Of a DNA stretch of 64,000 nt, positions 44,718-52,344 are shown in pieces. Position 1 is the stretch's first letter; each line of letters opens with the position of its first letter. A program made the translations under genes and the position numbers. Source of the DNA: Microbacterium sp. SD291 (GTDB lineage: Bacteria; Actinomycetota; Actinomycetes; Actinomycetales; Microbacteriaceae); the NCBI RefSeq assembly GCF_017355365.1, contig NZ_JADIJR010000007.1, forward strand, positions 1-64,000, written 5' to 3'. Under the pieces are notes generated by a model, which worked only from the letters and a program-made list of their open reading frames with translations, was not told the origin of the DNA and did no database searches.

Positions 44718-46097
44718 ATGAGCGGGCAGTCACAGGATGGGTTCACCCCCACCGGAACCATCGCCTCAGCGGCCGATCGCCGCCGCGTCGTCTTCGCCAC
44801 AGTCGTCGGGACCACCGTCGAGTGGTACGACTTCTTCATCTACGCCACGGCCGTCGGACTGGTGTTCGGGCAGCTCTTCTTCGAGCCGCTCGGCAAGAAC
44901 AGCGCGCTGATCGCCTTCGCGACCGTCGGCGTCAGCTTCCTGTTCCGCCCGCTCGGCGCCTTCCTCGCCGGGCACTACGGCGACAAGCTCGGCCGCAAGG
45001 CGGTGCTGATGTGGACGCTGATCCTGATGGGTGCCGCGACCGCGCTGATCGGCGTGCTGCCCACCTACCAGGCGATCGGCATCACGGCGCCGATCCTGCT
45101 GGTGCTGCTGCGCATCCTGCAGGGCATCTCTGCCGGCGGCGAGTGGGGCGGGGCCGTCCTGATGGCGGTCGAGCACGCGCCCAAGTCGCGGCGCGGCGTC
45201 TTCGGCGCCTCTCCGCAGATCGGCGTGCCGCTCGGTCTGCTGCTCGCCTCCGGCGTGATGGCGCTGATGACGGTCATCGCACCGGGTGACCAGTTCCTCG
45301 CGTGGGGATGGCGCATCCCGTTCCTGCTCAGCGTCGTGCTGATCCTGGTCGGCTACTACGTGCGGCGCAAGGTCGAGGAGAGCCCGGTGTTCGCCGAGCT
45401 CGCCGAGCGCAAGGAGAAGGCGCGGATGCCGATCGTGCAGCTGTTCGCCAAGCACACGCTGCTCGTCGTCATCGCCGCCCTCGTCTTCGCCGGCAACAAC
45501 GCTGTCGGATACATGACCACCGGCGGGTACATCCAGGGCTACGCCACGAACCCGGAGGGCCCGATCGGACTCGACCGCGGTGCCGTGCTCTGGGCGGTCG
45601 CCGGCTCAGCGGTGACCTGGCTGATCTCGACCCTCTTCGCCGGCTGGATCTCGGACCGGATCGGACGCCGCACGACGTACATCATCGGCTGGATTCTCCA
45701 GCTGGCCGGCGTGTTCGCGCTGTTCCCGCTTGTGAACACGGGTGAGATCGGTCTGCTGTTCGCCGGCCTCGCGATCCTCACGATCGGCCTCGGATTCACG
45801 TACGGGCCGCAGGCCGCGCTGTACTCGGAGCTGTTCCCCGCGAGCATCCGCTTCTCCGGCGTGTCGATCTCGTACGCGATCGGCGCGATCGCCGGCGGCG
45901 CCTTCGCCCCGGCCATCGCGACCGCGATCGTGCAGGCGACCGGATCCACCGAGGCTGTGACCTGGTACCTCGCCGGCATGACCACGCTCGGACTCGTCGC
46001 GACGCTGCTGCTGCGCGACCGCTCCGGCATCCCGCTCGGCCCCGATCACGAGGCGGAGCAGTCGGTCAGCCCGATCTACGGGCTCGCGAAGGCCTGA
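44718..46097 (+). CDS. MHS-family MFS transporter, probable aromatic acid importer
   Basis: 459 residues with twelve membrane helices. The N-terminus FATVVGTTVEWYDFFIYATA and the loop LAGHYGDKLGRKAVLMWTLI followed by LQGISAGGEWGGAVLMAVEHAP are the signature of the metabolite:H+ symporter (ProP/ShiA/citrate) group. A second signature is LFAGWISDRIGRRTTYIIGW. Because it is divergent from the hpa operon at overlapping promoters, uptake of hydroxyphenylacetate or a related aromatic acid is the natural guess. The start has AAGGAGA eight bases before it. Confidence 0.87.
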   Translation: MSGQSQDGFTPTGTIASAADRRRVVFATVVGTTVEWYDFFIYATAVGLVFGQLFFEPLGKNSALIAFATVGVSFLFRPLGAFLAGHYGDKLGRKAVLMWTLILMGAATALIGVLPTYQAIGITAPILLVLLRILQGISAGGEWGGAVLMAVEHAPKSRRGVFGASPQIGVPLGLLLASGVMALMTVIAPGDQFLAWGWRIPFLLSVVLILVGYYVRRKVEESPVFAELAERKEKARMPIVQLFAKHTLLVVIAALVFAGNNAVGYMTTGGYIQGYATNPEGPIGLDRGAVLWAVAGSAVTWLISTLFAGWISDRIGRRTTYIIGWILQLAGVFALFPLVNTGEIGLLFAGLAILTIGLGFTYGPQAALYSELFPASIRFSGVSISYAIGAIAGGAFAPAIATAIVQATGSTEAVTWYLAGMTTLGLVATLLLRDRSGIPLGPDHEAEQSVSPIYGLAKA

Positions 46098-46116
46098 CGC
46101 CCTCGCGCGCAGACTT

Positions 46117-46172
46117 GCGGGGATGGATCCGGTCGCTCCAGACGTATGCGGAGCGGCCGAATCCATCCCCGC
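46117..46172. terminator. Long hairpin between convergent MHS transporter and IclR genes
   Basis: Arms 46117-46139 and 46150-46172 (23 bases each) pair at 21 positions; the outer twelve pairs, GCGGGGATGGAT with ATCCATCCCCGC, are perfect. The loop is ten bases. It ends one base before the convergent IclR stop codon, so it fits a bidirectional terminator. Confidence 0.75.
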
Positions 46173-46877
46173 TCAGCCCTCAAGGGACTCGCGGATGACG
46201 GATGCCGAGCGCACGAGCCGTGCGGCGATCTCGGCGTCGTCGAGATCCGTCGCGACATGGACGACGGCGATCGCGGCAGGGCGCTGCCCGCGCACCACGA
46301 GCGGCACCGCCACCGACTGCACCGTGGGGATCACCTCGTCGTGGCTCGTCGCATAGCCGAGCCGACGCGCGGCATCGACCTGGTCGCGCAGCGCAGGCGC
46401 GGCATCCGACGGCCATTCCCTGGCCGCCAGCTGCGTCAGGATCGCCTTGCCCGGCGCGCCGACGGTCACCGGATGCCGGGCGCCCGGCCGCTGCGCCACG
46501 CTCGCGACGGCGTGGCGTGGCTCGATGCTCGCGAGCGTGATGCAGTCCTCCGCGTCGAGCACGGCGAGGAAGCAGGTCATGCCCAGCTCGTTGGCGATCG
46601 CGGTGAGCTCGGGGAGGGCCTCGGCCTGCAGGTCGTGCGCGACGCCTGCGGCCAGGGCGGCCATGCGCGCGCCGAGGCTCACGGCGCCGGAGGCATCGCG
46701 CGCGACGAGGCGGTGGTCCTCGAGCGTGCGGAGCAGGCGGTACGCGATCGAGCGGTGCACGTCGAGCCGGGTGGCGATCTCGTCGATCGTGAGCGGTCCG
46801 AGAGCATCCGCGAGGACCTCGAGGATGCGGATGCCGCGGCTCAGCGTCTGCGATGCCGGGGTCGTGCTCTCGGCCAT
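46173..46877 (-). CDS. IclR-family transcriptional regulator
   Basis: 234 residues. The winged HTH is SRGIRILEVLADALGPLTIDEIATRLDVHRSIAYRLLRTL (residues 13-52), the effector domain contains GMTCFLAVLDAEDCITLASIEP and the pocket motif HPVTVGAPGKAILTQLA, and it ends SASVIRESLEG. It diverges from the flavin hydroxylase gene; the intergenic region has two similarly spaced inverted repeats near the hydroxylase start, which are probable binding sites. The ligand is likely an aromatic acid; whether it activates or represses cannot be told from sequence. Confidence 0.9.
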   Translation of the reverse strand: MAESTTPASQTLSRGIRILEVLADALGPLTIDEIATRLDVHRSIAYRLLRTLEDHRLVARDASGAVSLGARMAALAAGVAHDLQAEALPELTAIANELGMTCFLAVLDAEDCITLASIEPRHAVASVAQRPGARHPVTVGAPGKAILTQLAAREWPSDAAPALRDQVDAARRLGYATSHDEVIPTVQSVAVPLVVRGQRPAAIAVVHVATDLDDAEIAARLVRSASVIRESLEG

Positions 46878-46894
46878 GCGAGCTCCTTACGGTT

Positions 46895-46955
46895 CGCGAG
46901 ACTTCACGAATGTCACGTTTTCCGCGCGATTTCATGACATTCGTGAAGTCTCGCG
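46895..46955. repeat. Perfect 21-base inverted repeat in the IclR-hydroxylase divergent region
   Basis: The arm at 46895-46915 (CGCGAGACTTCACGAATGTC plus A) is the exact reverse complement of 46935-46955; the loop is 19 bases. It lies 17 bases upstream of the IclR start, inside or just before its transcript leader, and 40 bases before the IclR-type operators. Since both flanking genes read away from it, an ordinary terminator role is not obvious. Confidence 0.85.
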
Positions 46956-46997
46956 GGCTGTGTGGGTTGTGGGGGCGCGAGGTCCCACGTAAGCTGT

Positions 46998-47036
46998 GTT
47001 CAATAGTAGAACGTTGTGTTCGAATATAGAACACAA
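46998..47036. promoter_or_regulatory. Tandem IclR-type operators
   Basis: Site 1: GTTC-AATAGTA-GAAC (46998-47012). Site 2: TTGTGTTC-GAATATA-GAACACAA (47014-47036), a perfect eight-base inverted repeat with the same seven-base spacer. Their centres are 20 bases apart, about two helical turns, so two dimers would bind the same face of DNA. They lie 50-88 bases before the hydroxylase start. Confidence 0.78.
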
Positions 47037-47085
47037 CGATTCGCAAAGCAAGACCCGACAGAGCAGTCCGGAAGGATCGACGACG

Positions 47086-48951
47086 ATGCAGTTCCACCAC
47101 CACGGTTACGTCTCCGGTGACCCGCGTGTGCTTCCCGCCGCGGTCGCCGAGCGCGACGCCGACCTCCCCGACGAGATCGACGTCCTCATCGTCGGCTCGG
47201 GCCCTGCCGGCATGCTCCTCTCCGCGCAGATGTCGCAGTTCCCGAGCGTCACCACGCGCATCATCGAGAAGCGCGAGGGGCGGCTCGTGCTCGGCCAGGC
47301 CGACGGCATCCAGCCGCGCAGCGTCGAGACCTTCCAGGCGTTCGGATTCGCCGAGCGGATCGTCGCCGAGGCCTACAACATCGGCTGGATGAACTTCTGG
47401 GGTCCCGATCCGGAGGACCCGAGCCGGATCATCCGCACCTCGCGCACCGCCGACTACGCCTACGACATCTGCGAGTTCCCGCACCTGATCGTGAACCAGG
47501 CGCGCGTCCTCGACTACTTCGCGGAGGCCGCGGCAGACGGCCCCGCCCGCATCGTGCCCGACTACGGCGTCGAGTTCGTCGGACTCACGGTGCACGAAGA
47601 GGGCGAGTACCCGGTCGAGGTGCAGATCCGCTACGTCGCGGGGGAGCGGGCGGGCGAGGAGCGCACCGTCCGCGCGAAGTTCGTGGTCGGCTGCGACGGC
47701 GCGCGCAGCGGCGTGCGCGGCGCCATCGGACGCACGCACGTCGGCGAGAAGGCCGCACACGCCTGGGGCGTCATGGACGTTCTCGTCAACACCGACTTCC
47801 CCGACTGGCGCACCAAGTGCGCCATCAACTCCGAAGCGGGCAACATCCTGCACATCCCCCGCGAGGGCGGCTACCTCAGCCGGATGTACATCGATCTCGG
47901 CGAGGTCCCGGAGGACGACCACCACCGCGTGCGGGAGACTCCGATCGAGGAGATCATCCGCAAGGCGAACGCGATCCTGCATCCCTACACGATCGACGTG
48001 AAGCAGGTCGCCTGGCACAGCGTCTACGAGGTGGGGCACCGCGTCACCGACGGCTTCGACGACGTCATCGACGGATCGGGCCGCACGCCGCACGTGTTCC
48101 TCACCGGCGACGCCTGCCACACGCACAGCGCCAAGGCTGGCCAGGGCATGAACGTGTCGATGCAGGACGGCTTCAACCTCGGCTGGAAGCTCGGCGCCGT
48201 GCTCACCGGGCGCTCTCCCGAAACGCTGCTGGCCACCTACGGGGCCGAGCGACGTCCGGTCGCCCAGCAGCTGATCGACTTCGACCGCGAATGGTCGTCG
48301 CTGATGGCCCGCAAGCCGGGCGAGATCACCGACCCCAACGAGCTGGCCACCTACTACCTCGCCACAGCCGAGTTCCCGTCCGGCTTCATGACGCAGTACA
48401 CCTCGTCGATGATCACGGGGTCCGACGCTCATCAGGCGCTCGCCGCGGGCTTCCCGCTCGGGAAGCGGTTCAAGTCGGCCGAGGTCGTCAGGGTCGGCGA
48501 CGGCAACGCGATCCACCTCGGGCATCACGCCAGGGCCGACGGACGCTGGCGCGTCTACGCGTTCGGCGACCGCGACGGATCCGGTCTCGAGACGTGGGCC
48601 GCGCAGGCCTCCTCGGTGTTCGCCCGGTTCACCCCGGCGGATGCCGACGCCGACGCCGTCTTCGACGTGAAGGCCGTCTACCAGCAGCCGTACGAGGCGC
48701 TCGAGGTCACCACGGCGCCCGAGCTGTTCCAGCCGAAGAACGGGCCGCTCGCGCTCACCGACTGGGAGAAGATGTACGCGGCCGGGCCGTCGAAGTGGAC
48801 GGACGTCGACATCTTCGAGGCGCGCGAGCTGTCCCGCGACGGCGTCGTGATCGTGGTGCGCCCCGACCAGTACGTCGCCGCGATCCTGCCGCTGGATGGC
48901 GTCGATGAGCTCGCCGGCTTCCTCGAGGGAGCCTTCCTCCCGGCATCCTGA
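47086..48951 (+). CDS. FAD-dependent aromatic hydroxylase, phenol 2-/3-hydroxybenzoate 4-monooxygenase type
   Basis: 621 residues. The Rossmann motif is DVLIVGSGPAGMLLSAQMSQ near residue 28, then the RPR-type QADGIQPRSVETFQAFG, the DG motif FVVGCDGARSGVRGAIG near 205, and the second FAD motif VFLTGDACHTHSAKAGQGMNVSMQDGFNLGWKL near 345. The C-terminal 170 residues form the thioredoxin-like domain of the phenol hydroxylase/MobA group (GDGNAIHLGHHA; VVRPDQYVAAILPLDGVDELAGFL). It inserts one hydroxyl into a phenolic acid using NAD(P)H and O2. The start at 47086 follows GGAAGGA; upstream in-frame codons lie in the operator region. It may supply a dihydroxy-aromatic for ring cleavage, but the substrate is not determined. 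Confidence 0.9.
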   Translation: MQFHHHGYVSGDPRVLPAAVAERDADLPDEIDVLIVGSGPAGMLLSAQMSQFPSVTTRIIEKREGRLVLGQADGIQPRSVETFQAFGFAERIVAEAYNIGWMNFWGPDPEDPSRIIRTSRTADYAYDICEFPHLIVNQARVLDYFAEAAADGPARIVPDYGVEFVGLTVHEEGEYPVEVQIRYVAGERAGEERTVRAKFVVGCDGARSGVRGAIGRTHVGEKAAHAWGVMDVLVNTDFPDWRTKCAINSEAGNILHIPREGGYLSRMYIDLGEVPEDDHHRVRETPIEEIIRKANAILHPYTIDVKQVAWHSVYEVGHRVTDGFDDVIDGSGRTPHVFLTGDACHTHSAKAGQGMNVSMQDGFNLGWKLGAVLTGRSPETLLATYGAERRPVAQQLIDFDREWSSLMARKPGEITDPNELATYYLATAEFPSGFMTQYTSSMITGSDAHQALAAGFPLGKRFKSAEVVRVGDGNAIHLGHHARADGRWRVYAFGDRDGSGLETWAAQASSVFARFTPADADADAVFDVKAVYQQPYEALEVTTAPELFQPKNGPLALTDWEKMYAAGPSKWTDVDIFEARELSRDGVVIVVRPDQYVAAILPLDGVDELAGFLEGAFLPAS

Positions 48952-48975
48952 CCGTCTGCCCCCCGTCTCCCGCTG

Positions 48976-49034
48976 TTCGAATCGCTCAAATGACCCCTTT
49001 CCGGACCTGGAAAGGGTCATTTGAGCGATTCGAA
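48976..49034. repeat. Long hairpin between hydroxylase and VOC genes
   Basis: A 27-base arm (48976-49002) and a 26-base arm (49009-49034) are exact complements except for one extra C, around the six-base loop GGACCT. It begins TTCGAATCGCTCAAATGACC. It follows the hydroxylase stop by 24 bases and precedes a gene on the same strand, so it probably ends the hydroxylase transcript. No uridine tract follows. Confidence 0.8.
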
Positions 49035-49126
49035 GGCTCGGGGGGAACCACTGGTGCGGTGTCGGTGGCTACGCATACGGTGGGTCGCGGACGGGGTACC
49101 GTGCCTCGCCACGGAGGGTGTGTGCG

Positions 49127-49516
49127 ATGACTTGGAAGATCGAGCTCATCTTCGTGCCGGTCAGCGATGTGGACCGGGCGAAGGACTTCTACGAGAAGAT
49201 CGGCTTCAACGCCGACCACGACCAGCGGCCCGTCGACGGCCTTCGCTTCGTTCAGATGACGCCCCCGGGGTCGGCCTGCTCGATCGCGTTCGGCACGGGT
49301 CTGGATATCCCGCTCGAGCCGGGACAGCAGAAGACGATCCAGGTGGTGGTTCCGGACGCCGACGAGGCGAAGGCGCATCTGGAGGGACTCGGCGTGCCGG
49401 CGAAGGGTGTCGAGGACCTCGGCTGGGGCCGCTTCGTATGGTTCGACGACCCCGACGGGAACACGTGGACGCTGCAGGAGCTGCCTGACTACAGCGCGCA
49501 GAACGCCGCCTCCTGA
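49127..49516 (+). CDS. Vicinal-oxygen-chelate (glyoxalase/bleomycin-resistance-like) protein
   Basis: 129 residues, one VOC domain: IELIFVPVSDVDRAKDFYEKIGF at the N-terminus and GRFVWFDDPDGNTWTLQELPD at the C-terminus. A central TIQVVVPDADEAKAHLEGLGV lies between. The metal-ligand positions are not all His/Glu: the first strand has no His, while the terminal Glu in QEL is present. The reaction is not clear. The start at 49127 has GGAGGG nine bases upstream; a GTG three codons earlier is less likely. Confidence 0.78.
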   Translation: MTWKIELIFVPVSDVDRAKDFYEKIGFNADHDQRPVDGLRFVQMTPPGSACSIAFGTGLDIPLEPGQQKTIQVVVPDADEAKAHLEGLGVPAKGVEDLGWGRFVWFDDPDGNTWTLQELPDYSAQNAAS

Positions 49517-49529
49517 ACTCAGGGCAGGC

Positions 49530-49574
49530 GCCCGAGATCCGGATGATAGGACGTCCCCGATCCGGATCTCGGGC
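49530..49574. terminator. Hairpin between convergent VOC and ThDP-enzyme genes
   Basis: GCCCGAGATCCGGAT (49530-49544) pairs exactly with ATCCGGATCTCGGGC (49560-49574); loop 15 bases. It lies between convergent stops, so it is probably a bidirectional terminator. Confidence 0.7.
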
Positions 49575-49621
49575 TGTTCGCCGCGTCTCGGACTGCGGCA
49601 GAGGTCACCCGATGGGCTGCG

Positions 49622-51361
49622 TCAGGAGTTCACGCGGATGATCTCCTGCTGGTACGGGGCGATGACGTCTCCGGAGATGCGCAGGTCGAGCAGCAGGAAG
49701 CGGCGCGTCGCGGCATCCTCCTGCGCCCATGCCGCGAGGCGGTCGAGGTCGGCGAGCGTTCGCACGACGACGCCCTCCGCGCCCACCGCGGCGCCGAACG
49801 CGGCGAAGTCGACCTCGGGGATGCGCATCGGCCCCTCGGCCAGGCCCTTCAGCCCGTAGAGGTTCACCTCGGCGCCATAGGCCGCATCGTTCCAGATCAC
49901 CGCGACGCCGCGGCCGCCGGCGGCGCGGACCGCCGACTCGAGGTCGGCGATCGCCATGAGCCCGCCGCCGTCACCCGAGGTGAGCACGACCGTCGACTCG
50001 CGGCGTGCGAGGGCGGCGCCGACGACGCTCGGCCAGCCCTGGCCGATGGACTGGAACGCGGTGCCGACCATCATCATTCGATCCGGAGCGGCGACCGGCC
50101 AGTACATGTTCGCCCAGCCGATGAAGTGCCCGCCGTCTGAGACGACGACGCGGTCCTCCGGCAGCAGCTCGGCGATGCGCCGCGCCGCCGAGCGGGGGTC
50201 GAGGCGGCCGTCGGGGGCGAGGTCGTCGCCCGCGGCGTACGCGCGCGCGGCGGCGACGTCGACGGTCTCGCGCCATCTCGGTGCGGGCACAGCTTCGGAT
50301 GCCGCGTCCGACAGGCCGACGGCATCCGTCTCCGCCGCGGCGTGTCCGGTCCCGGATCCGAAGCTGTGCTCGGAAGCAGAGGACCCGGACACACGCGAGA
50401 CGAGCGTCTCGGCCGCGATCCGGGCGTCGGCGCGCACGAAACCGCCGACGTGCGGGTGCGTGGCCGTAGGCGCGGTGTCGATCTGGAAGACGCGGGTTCC
50501 CGGTGCGAACAGCTCGCCGAACCGCATCGTGAACTGGTTGAGGGAGGCGCCGAAGACGACGGCGACGTCGGCGGTGTGGATGAGGTCCATCGCGCCATCG
50601 GCCCCGAATCCGCCGGTGACGCCCAAGTCGTGGTGAGAGTCGGGGAAGACGCCGCGGCCGAGTGCGGAGGATGCGGTCAGCGCCCCGGTCAGATCGGCCA
50701 GCTCGCCGAGCGCGGCACCGGCGCCGGCGAGCCAGGCGCCGCGGCCGGCGAGCAGGAACGGGCGATCGGCGGTGCGCAGCGCCTGCGCGATCTCGTCGAG
50801 CATCCCGTCGGCGAACTCGCCTTTCGGTGCGAGGGGAGCGGGGATCCTCGGCTCCGGGGCGGAAGGCACGTCGCCGGCCTCGAGCGCGGCGACGTCGTAC
50901 GGGATCGCGAGGACCACGGGTACCCGGTAGGTGAGGGCGTGCTCGATCGCGATGACGGTCGTGGCCGCGGCATCCGTCCGTCCCACCGTGTACGTGCGCG
51001 CGCCGACGGCCGAGGCGAGCGCGATCTGGTCGACGTCCCACGGGCGGGGGCCCGACGTGGGCTCGTCGCCCACCACGAGCACGAGCGGCACGTGCGCCTG
51101 CACGGCCTCCGCGAGCGCCGTGATCGTGTTGGTGAAGCCGGCGCCGTAGGTCGACGTTCCGGCGGCGATGCGTCCGGACGCGCGGAAGTGCGCGTCGGCG
51201 GCGACCACCGCGCCCTGCTCGTGGCGGACAGCGGTGAAGACAGCATCCGTCTGCTTCTCGATCGCGTCGAGGAAGTAGGCGTTGCCATTGCCCATCACGC
51301 CGAAGACGGCATCGATGTGCTGGGCCAGGGCGAGGGCGACGTGGGCGGAGACGGTGGGCAT
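49622..51361 (-). CDS. Thiamine-diphosphate-dependent enzyme, acetolactate synthase-like
   Basis: 579 residues with the three-domain layout of the ThDP enzymes: a pyrimidine domain with the cofactor glutamate in AVRHEQGAVVAADAHFRASG near residue 47, a central domain, and a PP domain with the ThDP-binding box GDGGGLMAIADLESAVRAAG...VIWND near residues 468-495. The central region (about 320-350) carries an unusual Ser/Gly/Ala-rich insertion (SSASEHSFGSGTGHAAAETDA). The protein could be a 2-oxoacid decarboxylase, a carboligase or an acetolactate-synthase-like enzyme; residues that decide this are not conclusive. It is a single gene preceded by 139 bases with a small hairpin (GTGCCT/AGGCAC). Confidence 0.8.
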   Translation of the reverse strand: MPTVSAHVALALAQHIDAVFGVMGNGNAYFLDAIEKQTDAVFTAVRHEQGAVVAADAHFRASGRIAAGTSTYGAGFTNTITALAEAVQAHVPLVLVVGDEPTSGPRPWDVDQIALASAVGARTYTVGRTDAAATTVIAIEHALTYRVPVVLAIPYDVAALEAGDVPSAPEPRIPAPLAPKGEFADGMLDEIAQALRTADRPFLLAGRGAWLAGAGAALGELADLTGALTASSALGRGVFPDSHHDLGVTGGFGADGAMDLIHTADVAVVFGASLNQFTMRFGELFAPGTRVFQIDTAPTATHPHVGGFVRADARIAAETLVSRVSGSSASEHSFGSGTGHAAAETDAVGLSDAASEAVPAPRWRETVDVAAARAYAAGDDLAPDGRLDPRSAARRIAELLPEDRVVVSDGGHFIGWANMYWPVAAPDRMMMVGTAFQSIGQGWPSVVGAALARRESTVVLTSGDGGGLMAIADLESAVRAAGGRGVAVIWNDAAYGAEVNLYGLKGLAEGPMRIPEVDFAAFGAAVGAEGVVVRTLADLDRLAAWAQEDAATRRFLLLDLRISGDVIAPYQQEIIRVNS

Positions 51362-51500
51362 GCGAAAGCCTTTCGAGACAGGGACGGAGTGAATGCTGAT
51401 TCCGTATGTGTCTCGCCCTCGCGTCTGTGCAACAGAACGCCGCGGGTGCTTCGTGCCTCTTTTTCAGGCACCGGCCTCACGTGGACCGGACAGGTCGATT

Positions 51501-52304
51501 CTAGCCGTGCTCGGGGTGCAGCGCGATGGTCGAGCCGGTGCGATCGCCGAGGCGGATGGCAGTCACCGATTCGGGCGGCAGCGGCTCCCAGTCGAACTCG
51601 GCGACGCCGGTCGAGCCGATCACGATCGTGCCGTCCGGCTGCCGCTTCCAGCGCAGAGCGAAATAGTCCTCATTGTGCTCGTCGGGAAGATGGGCGTGCA
51701 GCGCGATCTCGTCGAGACTGCGATCGGAGAGGATGCTGTGCGCGCTCGCCCGGACGACGATCATCTGCTCGCGATCGAGCAGGATGGCGTTCAGGCTCGC
51801 GAGCGGGAAGACCTCGCGCAGCCGCCGGACGACCTGCACCGTGGCTTCGTGCAGCGGCAGCCCGAGGGCGAGTTGCTCGCGGATCAGGGTGAAGTACATC
51901 TCGCTGTCGGTCTCGCCCTCCATGCCGGCGAGGGCCTCGGGTGACAGCAGGGCCCGAAGCTGCGCGATCGGCTTCAGCGCGCCGTTGTGCTCGAAGGCCA
52001 GATCGCCGCGCTGGAACGGATGCGCGTTGTGGTCTGCGATCGGGATCCCGGACGTCGCCCAGCGCAGGTGCACCATGGCCGAGTGGGCTGGGGTCGTCAT
52101 CGCGGCCTCGAAGCCCGGGTCGGTCACGGCCGATCGTGCGGACTTGTGCACGACGGGGGAGTCGCCGGCGTGCTCGACGCCAGCCCAGCCCCATCCGTCG
52201 CCGTGCAGGCGCGCGAGGGAGACCAGGCTCTCCATCCCGGGGTCGCCCAGTTCGCGCCGCACCGTGGAGGAGGCGGGAGAGACGAACGCGAACAGGCGGC
52301 ACAT
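51501..52304 (-). CDS. Class II glutamine amidotransferase
   Basis: A 267-residue Ntn-type amidotransferase domain (GATase_4, YafJ/EgtC-like). After Met removal the N-terminal nucleophile is Cys2 (MCRLFAFVSP). Further motifs are HGDGWGWAGVE near residue 36, MVHLRWATSG near 78, NAHPF and FEHNGALKPI near 108, and GETDSEMYFTLI near 130. It releases ammonia from glutamine or hydrolyses a gamma-glutamyl amide; no synthase partner is fused or adjacent. The start at 52304 is fixed by the need for Cys at position 2. Confidence 0.88.
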   Translation of the reverse strand: MCRLFAFVSPASSTVRRELGDPGMESLVSLARLHGDGWGWAGVEHAGDSPVVHKSARSAVTDPGFEAAMTTPAHSAMVHLRWATSGIPIADHNAHPFQRGDLAFEHNGALKPIAQLRALLSPEALAGMEGETDSEMYFTLIREQLALGLPLHEATVQVVRRLREVFPLASLNAILLDREQMIVVRASAHSILSDRSLDEIALHAHLPDEHNEDYFALRWKRQPDGTIVIGSTGVAEFDWEPLPPESVTAIRLGDRTGSTIALHPEHG

Positions 52305-52344
52305 GGTTCTTCGTTTGTACCTCATTCCGGATCGGCGCGCCCGC

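Noticed and set aside
46996-47085. N-terminal extension of the flavin hydroxylase from a GTG at 46996
   Set aside because: It would translate the tandem operators; the ATG at 47086 has a good ribosome-binding site and the normal family N-terminus.
46180-49020. 946-codon leftward frame across IclR and the hydroxylase
   Set aside because: It crosses the operators and hairpins, is Asp/Arg/Val-rich, and lies opposite a hydroxylase with a full set of FAD motifs.
51362-51500. Possible riboswitch or attenuator before the ThDP enzyme
   Set aside because: Only a six-pair hairpin (GTGCCT/AGGCAC) is visible; no known riboswitch blocks and no uridine tract.
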